Shown here: piece after piece, positions 7,141-13,670 of the stretch | Position numbering within the stretch: the first letter of the stretch is position 1 | Layout of the letters: each line of letters opens with the position of its first letter | Source of the DNA: an uncultured archaeon A07HN63 | Lineage (GTDB): Archaea; Halobacteriota; Halobacteria; Halobacteriales; Haloferacaceae | Assembly: GCA_000496215.1 (NCBI GenBank) | Contig: KI543199.1 | Location: 35,256-53,528 of the forward strand | Reading direction: 5' to 3' | Length of the DNA stretch: 18,273 nt | Notes under the pieces: model-generated | Seen by the model: the letters and a program-made list of their open reading frames with translations, nothing else | Databases searched by the model: none | What the model was told of the DNA's origin: nothing | Made by a program: the position numbers and the translations under genes

Positions 7141-7167
7141 ACGCACTCCGAGATATCGCACACCACG

Positions 7168-7181
7168 GCTTACCTGTTTCG
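7168..7181 (-). promoter_or_regulatory. Probable promoter of tRNA-Leu and the eL18 operon
   Basis: The minus strand reads CGAAACAGGTAAGC: a BRE-like CGAAA followed by a degenerate TATA-like element. It is centred about 30-35 nt before the mature tRNA 5' end. It would restart transcription after rpoD in the 160-nt non-coding gap (7141-7300), which otherwise holds no gene I can support. Confidence 0.4.
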
Positions 7182-7300
7182 ATCCACCCGCGCTCAGTCA
7201 TCGAGCGACGGCGACCGCGGGCGACCACAGCGGCGGCTGCCGTCCGGGTCGGGCGAGCGGTCGTGGGGATCGAGTGCCGTGTCATGTGCAATGGGTGTTC

Positions 7301-8050
7301 TTAGGCTGTGACTGCGTCGTGTAGTTCGTCCGCGCGGGCGCCAAGCGTTTCGGCGGCGCGAAGCACCAGTTCATCGGCCGGGAGCGAGCCGTCGCTTTCG
7401 ACATGGAACACGTAGGCACCGGGCACGTCTTCGACGGTCAGCTCCTTGCCGGGATAGCGGTTCGTGAGGTCGTGATCGAACTCGTCGGTGAGGACGACGT
7501 CGCCGTCGTCGGTTTCGATCGCGCCACGAAGAATCTCCGGCTCTTGGTCGTCGAACTCGCCGATGTCGTCACCGACCGTCACCGACTGCAGGTGTCGGAA
7601 GCCGACAGCGACGCCGCCCTGCTGTTTGGCGTGTTCCTTACCGGTCTCGAGGACGGCATCGGCCTCGAATTCGAGGTGATGACCCTCCTTGAGTTCGACG
7701 ATGGGGACGTTCTCGTCGGCGGGTTCGACCATCGCGTCGGCGGATTCGATATCGCCGGAGTAGGCGGTTGCCGGCCCCTCGATATCGAGGGCGACGGTGA
7801 CGGTGTCGCCGATCTCGAAGTCGTCTAGCGGTGTCGTCAGCGGGATGAGACCCAGCCGCAGGGCGATCATCTCGTCGAACATCACCGAGGAGTTCTCCAC
7901 GAACCGCACGTCGTCGATCGAGAACGTCGGCACGTCAGCGATAATCGCCCGGCGGATACCGTTGGCGAGCGCTGGCGTGAGCCCGCGAACAACGAAGCGG
8001 GCCGAGCGATTCTCGCGTTCGATGAACTCAACGTCGAATTGCCCTGACAT
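7301..8050 (-). CDS. rpoD: DNA-directed RNA polymerase subunit D (Rpb3/alpha homologue)
   Basis: The 249-residue D subunit pairs with L to form the platform for polymerase assembly. Visible family segments are VEFIERENRSARFVVRGLTP, LANGIRRAIIADVPTF (dimerisation domain), MFDEMIALRLGLIPL and a C-terminal PGAYVFHVESDGSLPADELV leading into the last helix. The ATG at 8050 is one base after the rps11 stop. The frame stays open upstream only because it lies antisense-like across rps11, and that part is out-of-frame sequence. The protein has no cysteine, so it cannot hold the iron-sulfur cluster found in RpoD of some other archaea; absence of the cluster is known for halophiles. Confidence 0.96.
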   Translation of the reverse strand: MSGQFDVEFIERENRSARFVVRGLTPALANGIRRAIIADVPTFSIDDVRFVENSSVMFDEMIALRLGLIPLTTPLDDFEIGDTVTVALDIEGPATAYSGDIESADAMVEPADENVPIVELKEGHHLEFEADAVLETGKEHAKQQGGVAVGFRHLQSVTVGDDIGEFDDQEPEILRGAIETDDGDVVLTDEFDHDLTNRYPGKELTVEDVPGAYVFHVESDGSLPADELVLRAAETLGARADELHDAVTA

Positions 8051-8051
8051 A

Positions 8052-8441
8052 CTAGAGTCGCTTGTTTTTCGGCGCACGGGTCCCGTCGTGTGGGATCGGC
8101 GTGACGTCCTCGATACGACCGATCTCGATGCCGGCCCGGGCGAGGGCGCGAATCGTCGCCTGCGCGCCGGGACCGGGCGAGGAGTTGCCGTTGCCACCGG
8201 GGCCGCGCACGCGAACGTGCACGCCCTCGATGCCGGCGGCCTGTGCCTTCTCGGCGACGACCTCGGCCATCTGCATGGCGGCGTACGGCGATGCCTCGTC
8301 GCGGTTCTGCTTGACCACGGTCCCACCGGACGATTTGGCGAGCGTTTCCGCGCCGGTCTGGTCGGTGATCGTGATCAGCGTGTTGTTGAACGAGGAGAAC
8401 ACGTGGGCAATGCCCCACTTGCCGTCCTGTGATTCACTCAT
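8052..8441 (-). CDS. rps11: 30S ribosomal protein uS11
   Basis: The complete 129-residue platform protein of the small subunit has KWGIAHVFSSFNNTLITITD, AETLAKSSGG, SPYAAMQMAEVVAEKA, GVHVRVRGPGGNGNSSPGPG and an ending THRAPKNKRL-like basic tail (here DGTRAPKNKRL). It contacts 16S rRNA near the E-site mRNA. It starts 3 nt after the uS4 stop and ends one base before rpoD, so the three are translated from one message. Confidence 0.97.
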   Translation of the reverse strand: MSESQDGKWGIAHVFSSFNNTLITITDQTGAETLAKSSGGTVVKQNRDEASPYAAMQMAEVVAEKAQAAGIEGVHVRVRGPGGNGNSSPGPGAQATIRALARAGIEIGRIEDVTPIPHDGTRAPKNKRL

Positions 8442-8444
8442 TGG

Positions 8445-8972
8445 TTACTCCTGTGCCTCCGCCCGGGCCGGGTGGAGTTCGTCGGCCAGCGGGCTGGTTT
8501 CGTCGTAGCTGAGCGTCGATTCCTCGGCCACCTCGATGGTGCGGCCGGGCGTCGTCGCCCGCGCGCCGCCGAGGGTGATGTGACCGTGGGCGATGAACTG
8601 CCGGGCCTGCGTCGGCGTGCTGGCCAGTCCCTCGCGGTAGACGACCGTCTGGAGTCGTCGTTCGAGGATGTCGGTCACTTCCAGCGAGAGCACGTCCGTG
8701 ATGGTGTCGTGCTCGTCGAGGATGCCGTAACGGCGGAGCTTGGCGAGGAACTCGCTGCCGGCGTCGGCAGCGACCTCGGTGTCGCCCTGTGCCTCGCCGA
8801 TGAGGCGACGGGCCTCACGACGGATCGAGCGGAGCTCAGACTGTGCGCGCCAGAGCTCTTCTTTGTTCTTCAGGCCGTAACGGCCGATCAGTCCGCTCTC
8901 CTCGGCGATCCGTTCACCCTGATAGGGGTGGTTCGGCGTCTCGTAGCCGGTGGTGTTTTGGCCGGTTGTCAT
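8445..8972 (-). CDS. rps4: 30S ribosomal protein uS4
   Basis: The complete 175-residue primary 16S-binding protein contains YGLKNKEELWRAQSELRSIR, EFLAKLRRYGIL, and an S4 RNA-binding domain at about 102-165 (DILERRLQTVVYREG, TQARQFIAHGHITLGG). The C-terminus is acidic. It overlaps the uS13 stop as ATGA and is followed by rps11. The order S13-S4-S11-D is the conserved archaeal arrangement. Confidence 0.97.
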   Translation of the reverse strand: MTTGQNTTGYETPNHPYQGERIAEESGLIGRYGLKNKEELWRAQSELRSIRREARRLIGEAQGDTEVAADAGSEFLAKLRRYGILDEHDTITDVLSLEVTDILERRLQTVVYREGLASTPTQARQFIAHGHITLGGARATTPGRTIEVAEESTLSYDETSPLADELHPARAEAQE

Positions 8973-9529
8973 TCTTCGTCATCCCCGACAGCCGCTGCCT
9001 CGTCCTCGTCTTCGGCTGCCGCTTCTTCTTCGGCTTGCTCCTCTTTGATGCGTTCGACGTTGACACCGATTGTCCCCTCGGTACGACCGGTGGACTTGGT
9101 GCGCTGGCCGCGGACCTTCTGTCCGCGCTTGTGTCGAATGCCCTTGTAGGAGTCGATCATCTGCATGCGGTTGATATCCTGTCGGCGCTGCTCCTCGACA
9201 TCGTTGCCCACGATGTGGCTGGACTCACCGGTAAAGAAGTCGTCTTGCCGGTTGACCATCCACTCGGGGATGTGATCGTCGAGATTTTCGACGGTATCGA
9301 CGAGGCTGTCGATCTCGTCGTCCTCGAGCAGGCCGAGTGTGGCTGTACGGTCGATACCGGCCTCGTCGGTCACGATGCGTGCCGTGCGCTGGCCGATACC
9401 CTTCATGTCTGTGAGACTGCGCTCGACGCTCTTCGTCCCGTCGAGATCGGTCTGCCCGATCCGGACGAAGTATCGGAGGTCCTCTTGTTCCTCCTCCGTC
9501 AAGCCGTCTTCTGTGTCTTCTGCACTCAT
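8969..9529 (-). CDS. rps13: 30S ribosomal protein uS13
   Basis: The 186-residue head protein of the small subunit reads LRYFVRIGQTDLDGTKSVER, LTDMKGIGQRTARIV (helix-hairpin-like), DDHIPEWMVNRQDDFFTG and DSYKGIRHKRGQKVRGQRTK (basic rRNA-binding tail). After that comes a haloarchaeal acidic C-terminal extension rich in Glu/Ala/Asp, residues about 160-186. The ATG at 9529 lies 21 nt after the end of tRNA-Ser, so the tRNA forms the leader of this operon's primary transcript. Confidence 0.97.
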   Translation of the reverse strand: MSAEDTEDGLTEEEQEDLRYFVRIGQTDLDGTKSVERSLTDMKGIGQRTARIVTDEAGIDRTATLGLLEDDEIDSLVDTVENLDDHIPEWMVNRQDDFFTGESSHIVGNDVEEQRRQDINRMQMIDSYKGIRHKRGQKVRGQRTKSTGRTEGTIGVNVERIKEEQAEEEAAAEDEDEAAAVGDDEE

Positions 9530-9550
9530 AGCTAGTATCTGTGCTGCGAG

Positions 9551-9636
9551 CGTTGCGGCGGGGATTCGAACCCCGGAGGCAGTGACGCCACAGAGTTAGC
9601 AACCCTGCGCCTTGGGCCATGCTTGGCTACCGCAAC
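9551..9636 (-). tRNA. tRNA-Ser (anticodon GCT)
   Basis: A class II cloverleaf of 86 nt with no intron and no encoded CCA. The acceptor stem is GTTGCGG/CCGCAAC with discriminator G, expected for serine. The anticodon stem CAGGG/CTCTG (one G-T pair) closes the loop TTGCTAA, giving anticodon GCT for AGC/AGT codons. The T arm is GGGG-TTCGAAT-CCCC, and a long variable arm is present. It directly precedes rps13 and probably shares its promoter. Confidence 0.95.
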
Positions 9637-9675
9637 CCGCGGTTATCGGTCGTATTGTCGCCCATCACGGACTCG

Positions 9676-9690
9676 GGGCCCGACGCCCCT
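9676..9690 (-). other. GC hairpin in the leader before tRNA-Ser
   Basis: GGGGC and GCCCC are separated by 5 nt (loop GTCGG on the minus strand) between the putative TATA box and tRNA-Ser. It could be a structured leader of the tRNA-Ser/rps13 transcript. No T-tract follows, so it is not a clear terminator. Confidence 0.3.
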
Positions 9691-9720
9691 GCAGTACTAC
9701 GAGTGAGGAAAACGCTGTTG

Positions 9721-9731
9721 GTTACTTAAGG
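9721..9731 (-). promoter_or_regulatory. Probable promoter of the tRNA-Ser/rps13 operon
   Basis: The minus strand reads CCTTAAGTAAC, a good haloarchaeal TATA-like element. The predicted start is near 9700, leaving about a 60-nt leader before the mature tRNA. It is the only convincing promoter between the VapC stop and tRNA-Ser; both genes are on the same strand. Nothing else is seen in 9637-9787. Confidence 0.5.
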
Positions 9732-9787
9732 GTCACGAATGCTGGATGGCGTGTCGCGGTGTGACATGCCAGTTCTGTCCACCGTGT

Positions 9788-10204
9788 TTACTGCTCGGGT
9801 GCGGGTTCGATGATGTCGATATCCAGCAGTTGACGGATCGGAGCGTGGTCGAAATCCGCCACATCACAGGTGACAAACGTCGCATTGTTTTCACGTGCCG
9901 TTGCAGCGTGGAGGAGGTCGGCGAGAGCCAGGTTGATATCTTGCTGTGTGAGTTTCTGCCCCAGCAGTACAGCTTCGACCGCAACAGCCTCGTTCAGCGG
10001 TAAGACACGCTCTATCCGTTGGGTGAGGGCGTGGTGTTGCTCATGGACAGCTGACTGTGATGAATAGTACTGGAGATATTCGAACAGGACGGTAGCTGGA
10101 ATCACCCACGGTTCGGACGCGTTCCGTTCCAGATACGAGACGACGTTCTCGTCGGGATCGGACCGTGCGAACTTCGCCACGACGCTGTTGTCAAAACACA
10201 ACAT
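9788..10204 (-). CDS. VapC-type PIN-domain ribonuclease toxin
   Basis: The 138-residue PIN domain has the acidic metal-binding set: Asp5 (LCFDNSVV), Glu42 (VLFEYLQYY), Asp96 (LALADLLHAATA) and Asp114 (FVTCDVADFDH). VapC toxins are Mg-dependent RNases that cut tRNA or rRNA and arrest growth until neutralised by the partner VapB. The ATG at 10204 lies two bases after the stop of the upstream antitoxin-like gene, giving coupled translation. No residue of the active site is missing, so the toxin is probably active. It lies just upstream of the promoter for the ribosomal operon. Confidence 0.9.
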   Translation of the reverse strand: MLCFDNSVVAKFARSDPDENVVSYLERNASEPWVIPATVLFEYLQYYSSQSAVHEQHHALTQRIERVLPLNEAVAVEAVLLGQKLTQQDINLALADLLHAATARENNATFVTCDVADFDHAPIRQLLDIDIIEPAPEQ

Positions 10205-10206
10205 CG

Positions 10207-10428
10207 TCAGCGACGGCTGTTCGCGTCGAGCGATTCGGAGAGATCACTGTGTGTCTCGTCCATCTGGTCCTCAATACCCTCGTCAGCGAAGCCAGCCATC
10301 GCCGCAACATCGTCCGGCGTCCGGGTCACTGCGAGCCGGTCCAATAGCTCGTCAAAGGTTTCATCGTCTCGCTTCACCGCCTCAAGCTTCTGTTTCGTCT
10401 TTTCCGTGATACGGATGGACGTGCTCAT
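10207..10428 (-). CDS. VapB-like antitoxin
   Basis: The 73-residue protein has an N-terminal MSTSIRITEKTKQKLEAVKR stretch, the beta-strand-helix pattern of ribbon-helix-helix DNA-binding antitoxins. The ETFDELLDRLAV helix follows, and then an acidic, probably flexible C-terminus likely to wrap VapC. An upstream frame extension is open to 10497, but the ATG at 10428 fits the domain start exactly and is preferred. It forms an operon with vapC. An inverted repeat overlaps its start codon (10426-10444) and is a likely autorepression operator; a weak promoter (CGAAA plus CATCTACAG, about 10451-10465) fits a leaderless start. Confidence 0.85.
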   Translation of the reverse strand: MSTSIRITEKTKQKLEAVKRDDETFDELLDRLAVTRTPDDVAAMAGFADEGIEDQMDETHSDLSESLDANSRR

Positions 10429-10444
10429 ACGAATACATTGTATG
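10426..10444 (-). promoter_or_regulatory. Inverted repeat overlapping the vapB start (putative operator)
   Basis: The plus strand reads catac-N9-gtatg, with a second nested repeat atac-att-gtat at 10433-10443. It covers the predicted transcript start between the TATA-like box and the ATG, where a ribbon-helix-helix dimer would block the polymerase. VapB-type autorepression is known for the family; this site is inferred. Confidence 0.45.
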
Positions 10445-10528
10445 CAGAGTGCTGTAGATGTTTCGCCCGTCATATTCGAGGCCCCCGTGGCAACCACTCA
10501 AGTCGCTGGCGACGAAATCCCCGTACCG

Positions 10529-10657
10529 ATGACACACGACACACCCGGCGACGACGAGGCCGAGCGACGGTGGTGTGATCGCTGCCAGCTCGCCGTCGAG
10601 CCCCAGCCGGACGCCGAGACGCCCGAATGTCCGGCCTGCGGAAGCGAACTCGACTGA
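10529..10657 (+). CDS. Small zinc-ribbon protein (42 residues)
   Basis: A 42-residue acidic peptide with two CxxC knuckles, WCDRCQLAV and ECPACGSEL, ending in LD. Four cysteines in this spacing form a zinc ribbon. Many such micro zinc proteins exist in haloarchaea and are mostly uncharacterised. The ATG at 10529 gives a compact domain with a short polar lead. An in-frame ATG at 10442 would add 29 residues that do not resemble a domain and would overlap the vapB operator, so it is less likely. The gene is divergent from vapBC. No clear TATA box is visible. Confidence 0.65.
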   Translation: MTHDTPGDDEAERRWCDRCQLAVEPQPDAETPECPACGSELD

Positions 10658-10714
10658 GCGGCGACCGGTCACTGAAACCGGATTTGTTTTCACGTCGCAG
10701 TCATACCCCCGACT

Positions 10715-10927
10715 ATGACCGACGAGAGCGACGATCCCGCGGTGCCGATTATCTGTGAGGAATGTGGCACCGAGACGACGGTGCCGCTGTCCGATCTCGA
10801 AACCCAGCTCGACCGGCACAACGAGACCCGCCACGACGGCGAGGACCACGCAACCGTCGACCCCGCGCTGAAATCCCAGCTACAGGATCTCGTTGCCGAG
10901 GATCTGGGGCTGTTCGAGGAGTCGTGA
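10715..10927 (+). CDS. Small zinc-finger-like protein (70 residues)
   Basis: The 70-residue acidic protein has PIICEECGTETTVPLSDLE followed by RHNETRHDGEDHATVDPALK. The C-x2-C pair and the H-x4-H pair could bind one zinc in a C2H2-like fashion. The C-terminal helix ends LQDLVAEDLGLFEES. I recall similar short haloarchaeal proteins of unknown function. The ATG at 10715 is the natural start, with an AT-richer patch (gatttgtttt) about 25-35 nt upstream that may be the promoter. It follows the zinc-ribbon gene by 57 nt on the same strand and converges on the symporter unit. Confidence 0.75.
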   Translation: MTDESDDPAVPIICEECGTETTVPLSDLETQLDRHNETRHDGEDHATVDPALKSQLQDLVAEDLGLFEES

Positions 10928-10959
10928 CACCAGCCGGTACTGCTCAGCACTCGACACCA

Positions 10960-11064
10960 CTACTGCCACGCCGCCGCAAGCAACCACACCTCGTAGCCGA
11001 AGGCTCCCAGCACAGCCGCTATCGACCCCCAGACGAGGACGGCAAACAGGAGTTGCCCCGCCAT
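10960..11064 (-). CDS. 34-residue single-helix membrane peptide coupled to the symporter
   Basis: The ATG at 11064 overlaps the symporter stop codon (TGATG, one shared base) and the frame ends with TAG at 10960. The peptide starts MAGQLLFAVLVWGSIAAVLG and ends LLAAAWQ. It is almost entirely hydrophobic, enough for one long or two short membrane segments, with one Glu near residue 25 and aromatic residues at the ends. Small accessory peptides are known beside sodium/solute symporters (for example DUF4212-type small subunits), but this one does not match a sequence I know. Gene coupling suggests a regulatory or stabilising subunit. Length is too short for composition alone to prove coding. Confidence 0.55.
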   Translation of the reverse strand: MAGQLLFAVLVWGSIAAVLGAFGYEVWLLAAAWQ

Positions 11065-12596
11065 CAGTCCGACACCTCCGGGGTCGCCGTGGCGTCGTCG
11101 GCCGGCTCCTCGGTCGTCGAGTCGAAGGACCGAATCTGGGTCGCCAGCGAGTCGAAGGTAAACTCGTCGCCCCCGACCGCCGAGCCGAGAGCCGTCACGG
11201 CGGCCGAGACGGCGGTCGCGCCGAGGAAGGCCACGAGCCGATCCGGTGCCGGTAGCAGGCCCGCCACACCGGGGATCGTCGCCACGACGCCGCGAAGCGT
11301 CGGGAAGAACGCGAGCCCGACGGCCAGCCCGGCCAGACTCGCCGCGAGCGCGGCGCCCTGTGTGAGATCCCGGGAGTACAGCCCCCAGATCAGCGGGACG
11401 AAGACGGCGGCGGCAAAGAGGTCAGCCGTCAGAAACAGCCCGAGCACGCTATACCCCTGTGCGCCGATGATCACCGCGCCGATAGCGACGGCGGCGGTGA
11501 GCCCTCGGCCGATCAGCTGGAGCGATCCCTCGTCGTCGACATCGACGAGGCGGGCGAGATCGACGGTCACGAGACTCGAAATCGCATTCAGCATCGTATC
11601 GGCCGAACTCATCACCAGCAGGACCGCCAGCAGGACGACCACGAGAGCGATGGCATCCGGTAGCGCCTCCGTCACGACGAGGAAAAACGAGATGCCGGCG
11701 GGCTCGGCCGAAATCTGTGGGAGCCCCGCAGCAGCAACGCCAAACAGCCCCGACAGCAGCACCATCGGAACCACCGTCAGCCCGGCCACACCGAAGGAGC
11801 GACCCAGTGTCGACTCGCTGTCGGCCGCATAGACCCGTTGCCACATGCCCTGATTCAGGAAGTTGGCACCGAGGACCGCAAACACAACGTAGAATCCGAA
11901 CTTGAGCCCACTCCGGTTGGTCGGATCGAGCAGCGACGGATCGGTCGCCATCGCCGTGGTGTACAGCTCGTCGACCCCGCCAAGCGAGACGATGGCGGCC
12001 GCGAAGCCGACCGCCAGCAGCGGCAGGATCACGAGCGTCTGGACCGTGTCGGTGAAGATACTGGCCACCAGCCCGCCGTACGCCGTATAGAGCAGAACGA
12101 ACCCGCCGATGACGGTGGCGGTCTGCCACGGGGGGATGCCGGCGATCAGTTCGAGTGCACCGGTGATACCCGTCATCTCGGCGGCGAGGAAGATGAACAT
12201 GTAGAACACCGAGACGACGAGCACGAGGACGTACATCGCCGGCCCAAACCGGACGAGAACGAACTCAGTCAACGAGTGGCCCGTCGGCATCAACTCCCGA
12301 ATGCGCTTGCCGACCGGGATGAAGAGGAGCAGCGGGAGCGCACTCGACAGCGCGTAGCCGGCAACGGCCGTGATCCCGCCTGCGGCCGCGCCCGCCTGTG
12401 CGGGGCTGAAGAGAATCCACGCCCCCATCGTCGAGGCGATGATCGAGGCGGTCGTCATCCCGACTCCCGAGGAGTTGCGCGCGGTGAGCAAATCCTCGAT
12501 GCCCGCCACCCGCCTGCGGGAGTACAGCACGCCAGCGATGGTAAACACCGCAAGCGTGGCCACCGTCAGTCCGAGGCCGACGGTCGTTCCAACCAT
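11064..12596 (-). CDS. Sodium/solute symporter (SSF family)
   Basis: This 510-residue membrane protein has about 13 predicted helices. The SSF-type segment YTAYGGLVASIFTDTVQ lies at about 170-186. SSADTMLNAISSLVTVDL at about 330-347 corresponds to the helix carrying the sodium-site serines in vSGLT-type carriers. It would use the sodium gradient to import a small solute; the substrate cannot be told from sequence. A short acidic cytoplasmic C-terminal tail (EEPADDATATPEVSD) is haloarchaeal in style. The ATG at 12596 is preceded 8 nt upstream by a strong Shine-Dalgarno AGGAGGGG (12605-12612), unusual among the mostly leaderless neighbours. A downstream microprotein overlaps its stop. Confidence 0.92.
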   Translation of the reverse strand: MVGTTVGLGLTVATLAVFTIAGVLYSRRRVAGIEDLLTARNSSGVGMTTASIIASTMGAWILFSPAQAGAAAGGITAVAGYALSSALPLLLFIPVGKRIRELMPTGHSLTEFVLVRFGPAMYVLVLVVSVFYMFIFLAAEMTGITGALELIAGIPPWQTATVIGGFVLLYTAYGGLVASIFTDTVQTLVILPLLAVGFAAAIVSLGGVDELYTTAMATDPSLLDPTNRSGLKFGFYVVFAVLGANFLNQGMWQRVYAADSESTLGRSFGVAGLTVVPMVLLSGLFGVAAAGLPQISAEPAGISFFLVVTEALPDAIALVVVLLAVLLVMSSADTMLNAISSLVTVDLARLVDVDDEGSLQLIGRGLTAAVAIGAVIIGAQGYSVLGLFLTADLFAAAVFVPLIWGLYSRDLTQGAALAASLAGLAVGLAFFPTLRGVVATIPGVAGLLPAPDRLVAFLGATAVSAAVTALGSAVGGDEFTFDSLATQIRSFDSTTEEPADDATATPEVSD

Positions 12597-12604
12597 GCTA
12601 CGCG

Positions 12605-12612
12605 CCCCTCCT
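12605..12612 (-). promoter_or_regulatory. Strong Shine-Dalgarno of the symporter gene
   Basis: The minus strand reads AGGAGGGG with 8 nt spacing to the ATG at 12596. This fixes the start and implies a leadered mRNA, consistent with the TATA boxes lying about 80-100 nt upstream. Confidence 0.75.
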
Positions 12613-12675
12613 GCGACCGAACCGTGTGTGCTGTCGCCGGTACATCTGTCGTACTGAATCGAAACGAACTCCGAC

Positions 12676-12698
12676 GTATATAATTGACGAATATAACC
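12676..12698 (-). promoter_or_regulatory. AT-rich promoter region of the symporter gene
   Basis: Two TATA-like elements lie on the minus strand: AATTATATAC (12676-12685) and GGTTATAT (12691-12698). The nearer one predicts a start near 12650 and a leader of about 55 nt. The rest of the 211-nt gap 12597-12807 shows no gene. Confidence 0.5.
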
Positions 12699-12807
12699 AC
12701 CGAATACACGCCTCGGATACCAGTGTGATACACGTCTGTCGCGGGCGTAGCCCCGAGGATCGCCGCAGGTGAGCCAGCGGTTGCCTCAGCAGACCCAGCG
12801 GACTGGC

Positions 12808-13563
12808 TCAGGAGATCTCGACGCGAAGCCCGTCGCGGGCGACGTGGACCTCGCCGTCGAAACTGTCGGCGACGCTTGCACACAGCTGCTCGTGCTTGCC
12901 CTCGGTGTGCGGATAGAGATGAGTCAGGTAGAGGTGGTCGACGCTGCTGTCGGCGAACGCTTCGCCAACTTGGCTTGCCGTGGGATGACCGTCCACGTCG
13001 ACTGAATCGGGAAACGAGCAGTCGTGGGCGACGACGCGACAGTCCTCGGCAAAGCGGGCCAGCCCCGCAAACGCCTCTGTATCGCCCGAAAACACGAATT
13101 CGGCGTCGGTTTCGGGGCCGGCCGCGAACCGGTAGGCAAGCCCGTCCATCGAGTGGCGCGTCTCGCGGCTCTCGACGCCGAATCCGCCGACGGTGACGCG
13201 TTCGTCGGCGACAATCTCGCGGGCTCGGAGATCGACCCGGCCGTCGAGATAGTCGTGAACCGAGAGCAGGTCATCGAGCAGGGTCTTCGTTCCGAGTGGG
13301 CCGACGACTTCTAGGTGGTCCTCGCCGGCGAGCCACCGGGCCTTGAGCAACGGCAGCAGGTCGGAGACGTGATCGAGATGGAGATGTGTGAGCAGGACGG
13401 TGCTCACGGCTTCATAGCCCACGTCCGTCGAGGCAAGCCGGTGGAGGACGCCACTCCCGCAGTCGACCAGCAGCCGCCGGTCGTCGTGGGTCACCAGCAG
13501 TCCGGTCTGTGCCCGGTCGCCGGTCGGCATCGCGCTGCCGGTGCCGAGAAACGTGACCTCCAT
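12808..13563 (-). CDS. Metallo-beta-lactamase-fold hydrolase (RNase Z-like)
   Basis: The 251-residue protein starts MEVTFLGTGSAMPTGDRAQT, the typical opening of RNase Z/ElaC-like MBL proteins. The zinc ligands are all present: HLHLDH at 60-65 (His60, His62, Asp64, His65), His137 (TRHSMDG), Asp161 (FSGDTEAF), His180 (VAHDCSF) and His215 (LTHLYPHT). The product is therefore probably an active binuclear zinc phosphodiesterase. No RNase Z exosite arm is evident, so tRNA 3' processing is not assured; other small MBL hydrolases are possible. The ATG at 13563 coincides with the domain start; further upstream the frame is out-of-frame sequence. It is divergent from the helicase, with 107 nt between them. 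Confidence 0.88.
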   Translation of the reverse strand: MEVTFLGTGSAMPTGDRAQTGLLVTHDDRRLLVDCGSGVLHRLASTDVGYEAVSTVLLTHLHLDHVSDLLPLLKARWLAGEDHLEVVGPLGTKTLLDDLLSVHDYLDGRVDLRAREIVADERVTVGGFGVESRETRHSMDGLAYRFAAGPETDAEFVFSGDTEAFAGLARFAEDCRVVAHDCSFPDSVDVDGHPTASQVGEAFADSSVDHLYLTHLYPHTEGKHEQLCASVADSFDGEVHVARDGLRVEIS

Positions 13564-13670
13564 GGCCGGGCCAAGGCGGCTGGCGTGGAAAGCCGTTGCG
13601 ACCCGGCTGCTGGGGAGTCGCCTCCATCCCCGCAACCGACTTACGGGCGCGCAGACAAACCGAATCACCA

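Noticed and set aside
8051..8326. N-terminal extension of rpoD across rps11
   Set aside because: The extra residues are Arg/Pro/Ser-rich out-of-frame translation of uS11. The real start is the ATG at 8050, one base after the uS11 stop.
10442..10528. Longer start for the 42-residue zinc-ribbon protein
   Set aside because: The added 29 residues look non-domain-like and the start would lie inside the vapB operator repeat. The ATG at 10529 is more economical, though not proven.
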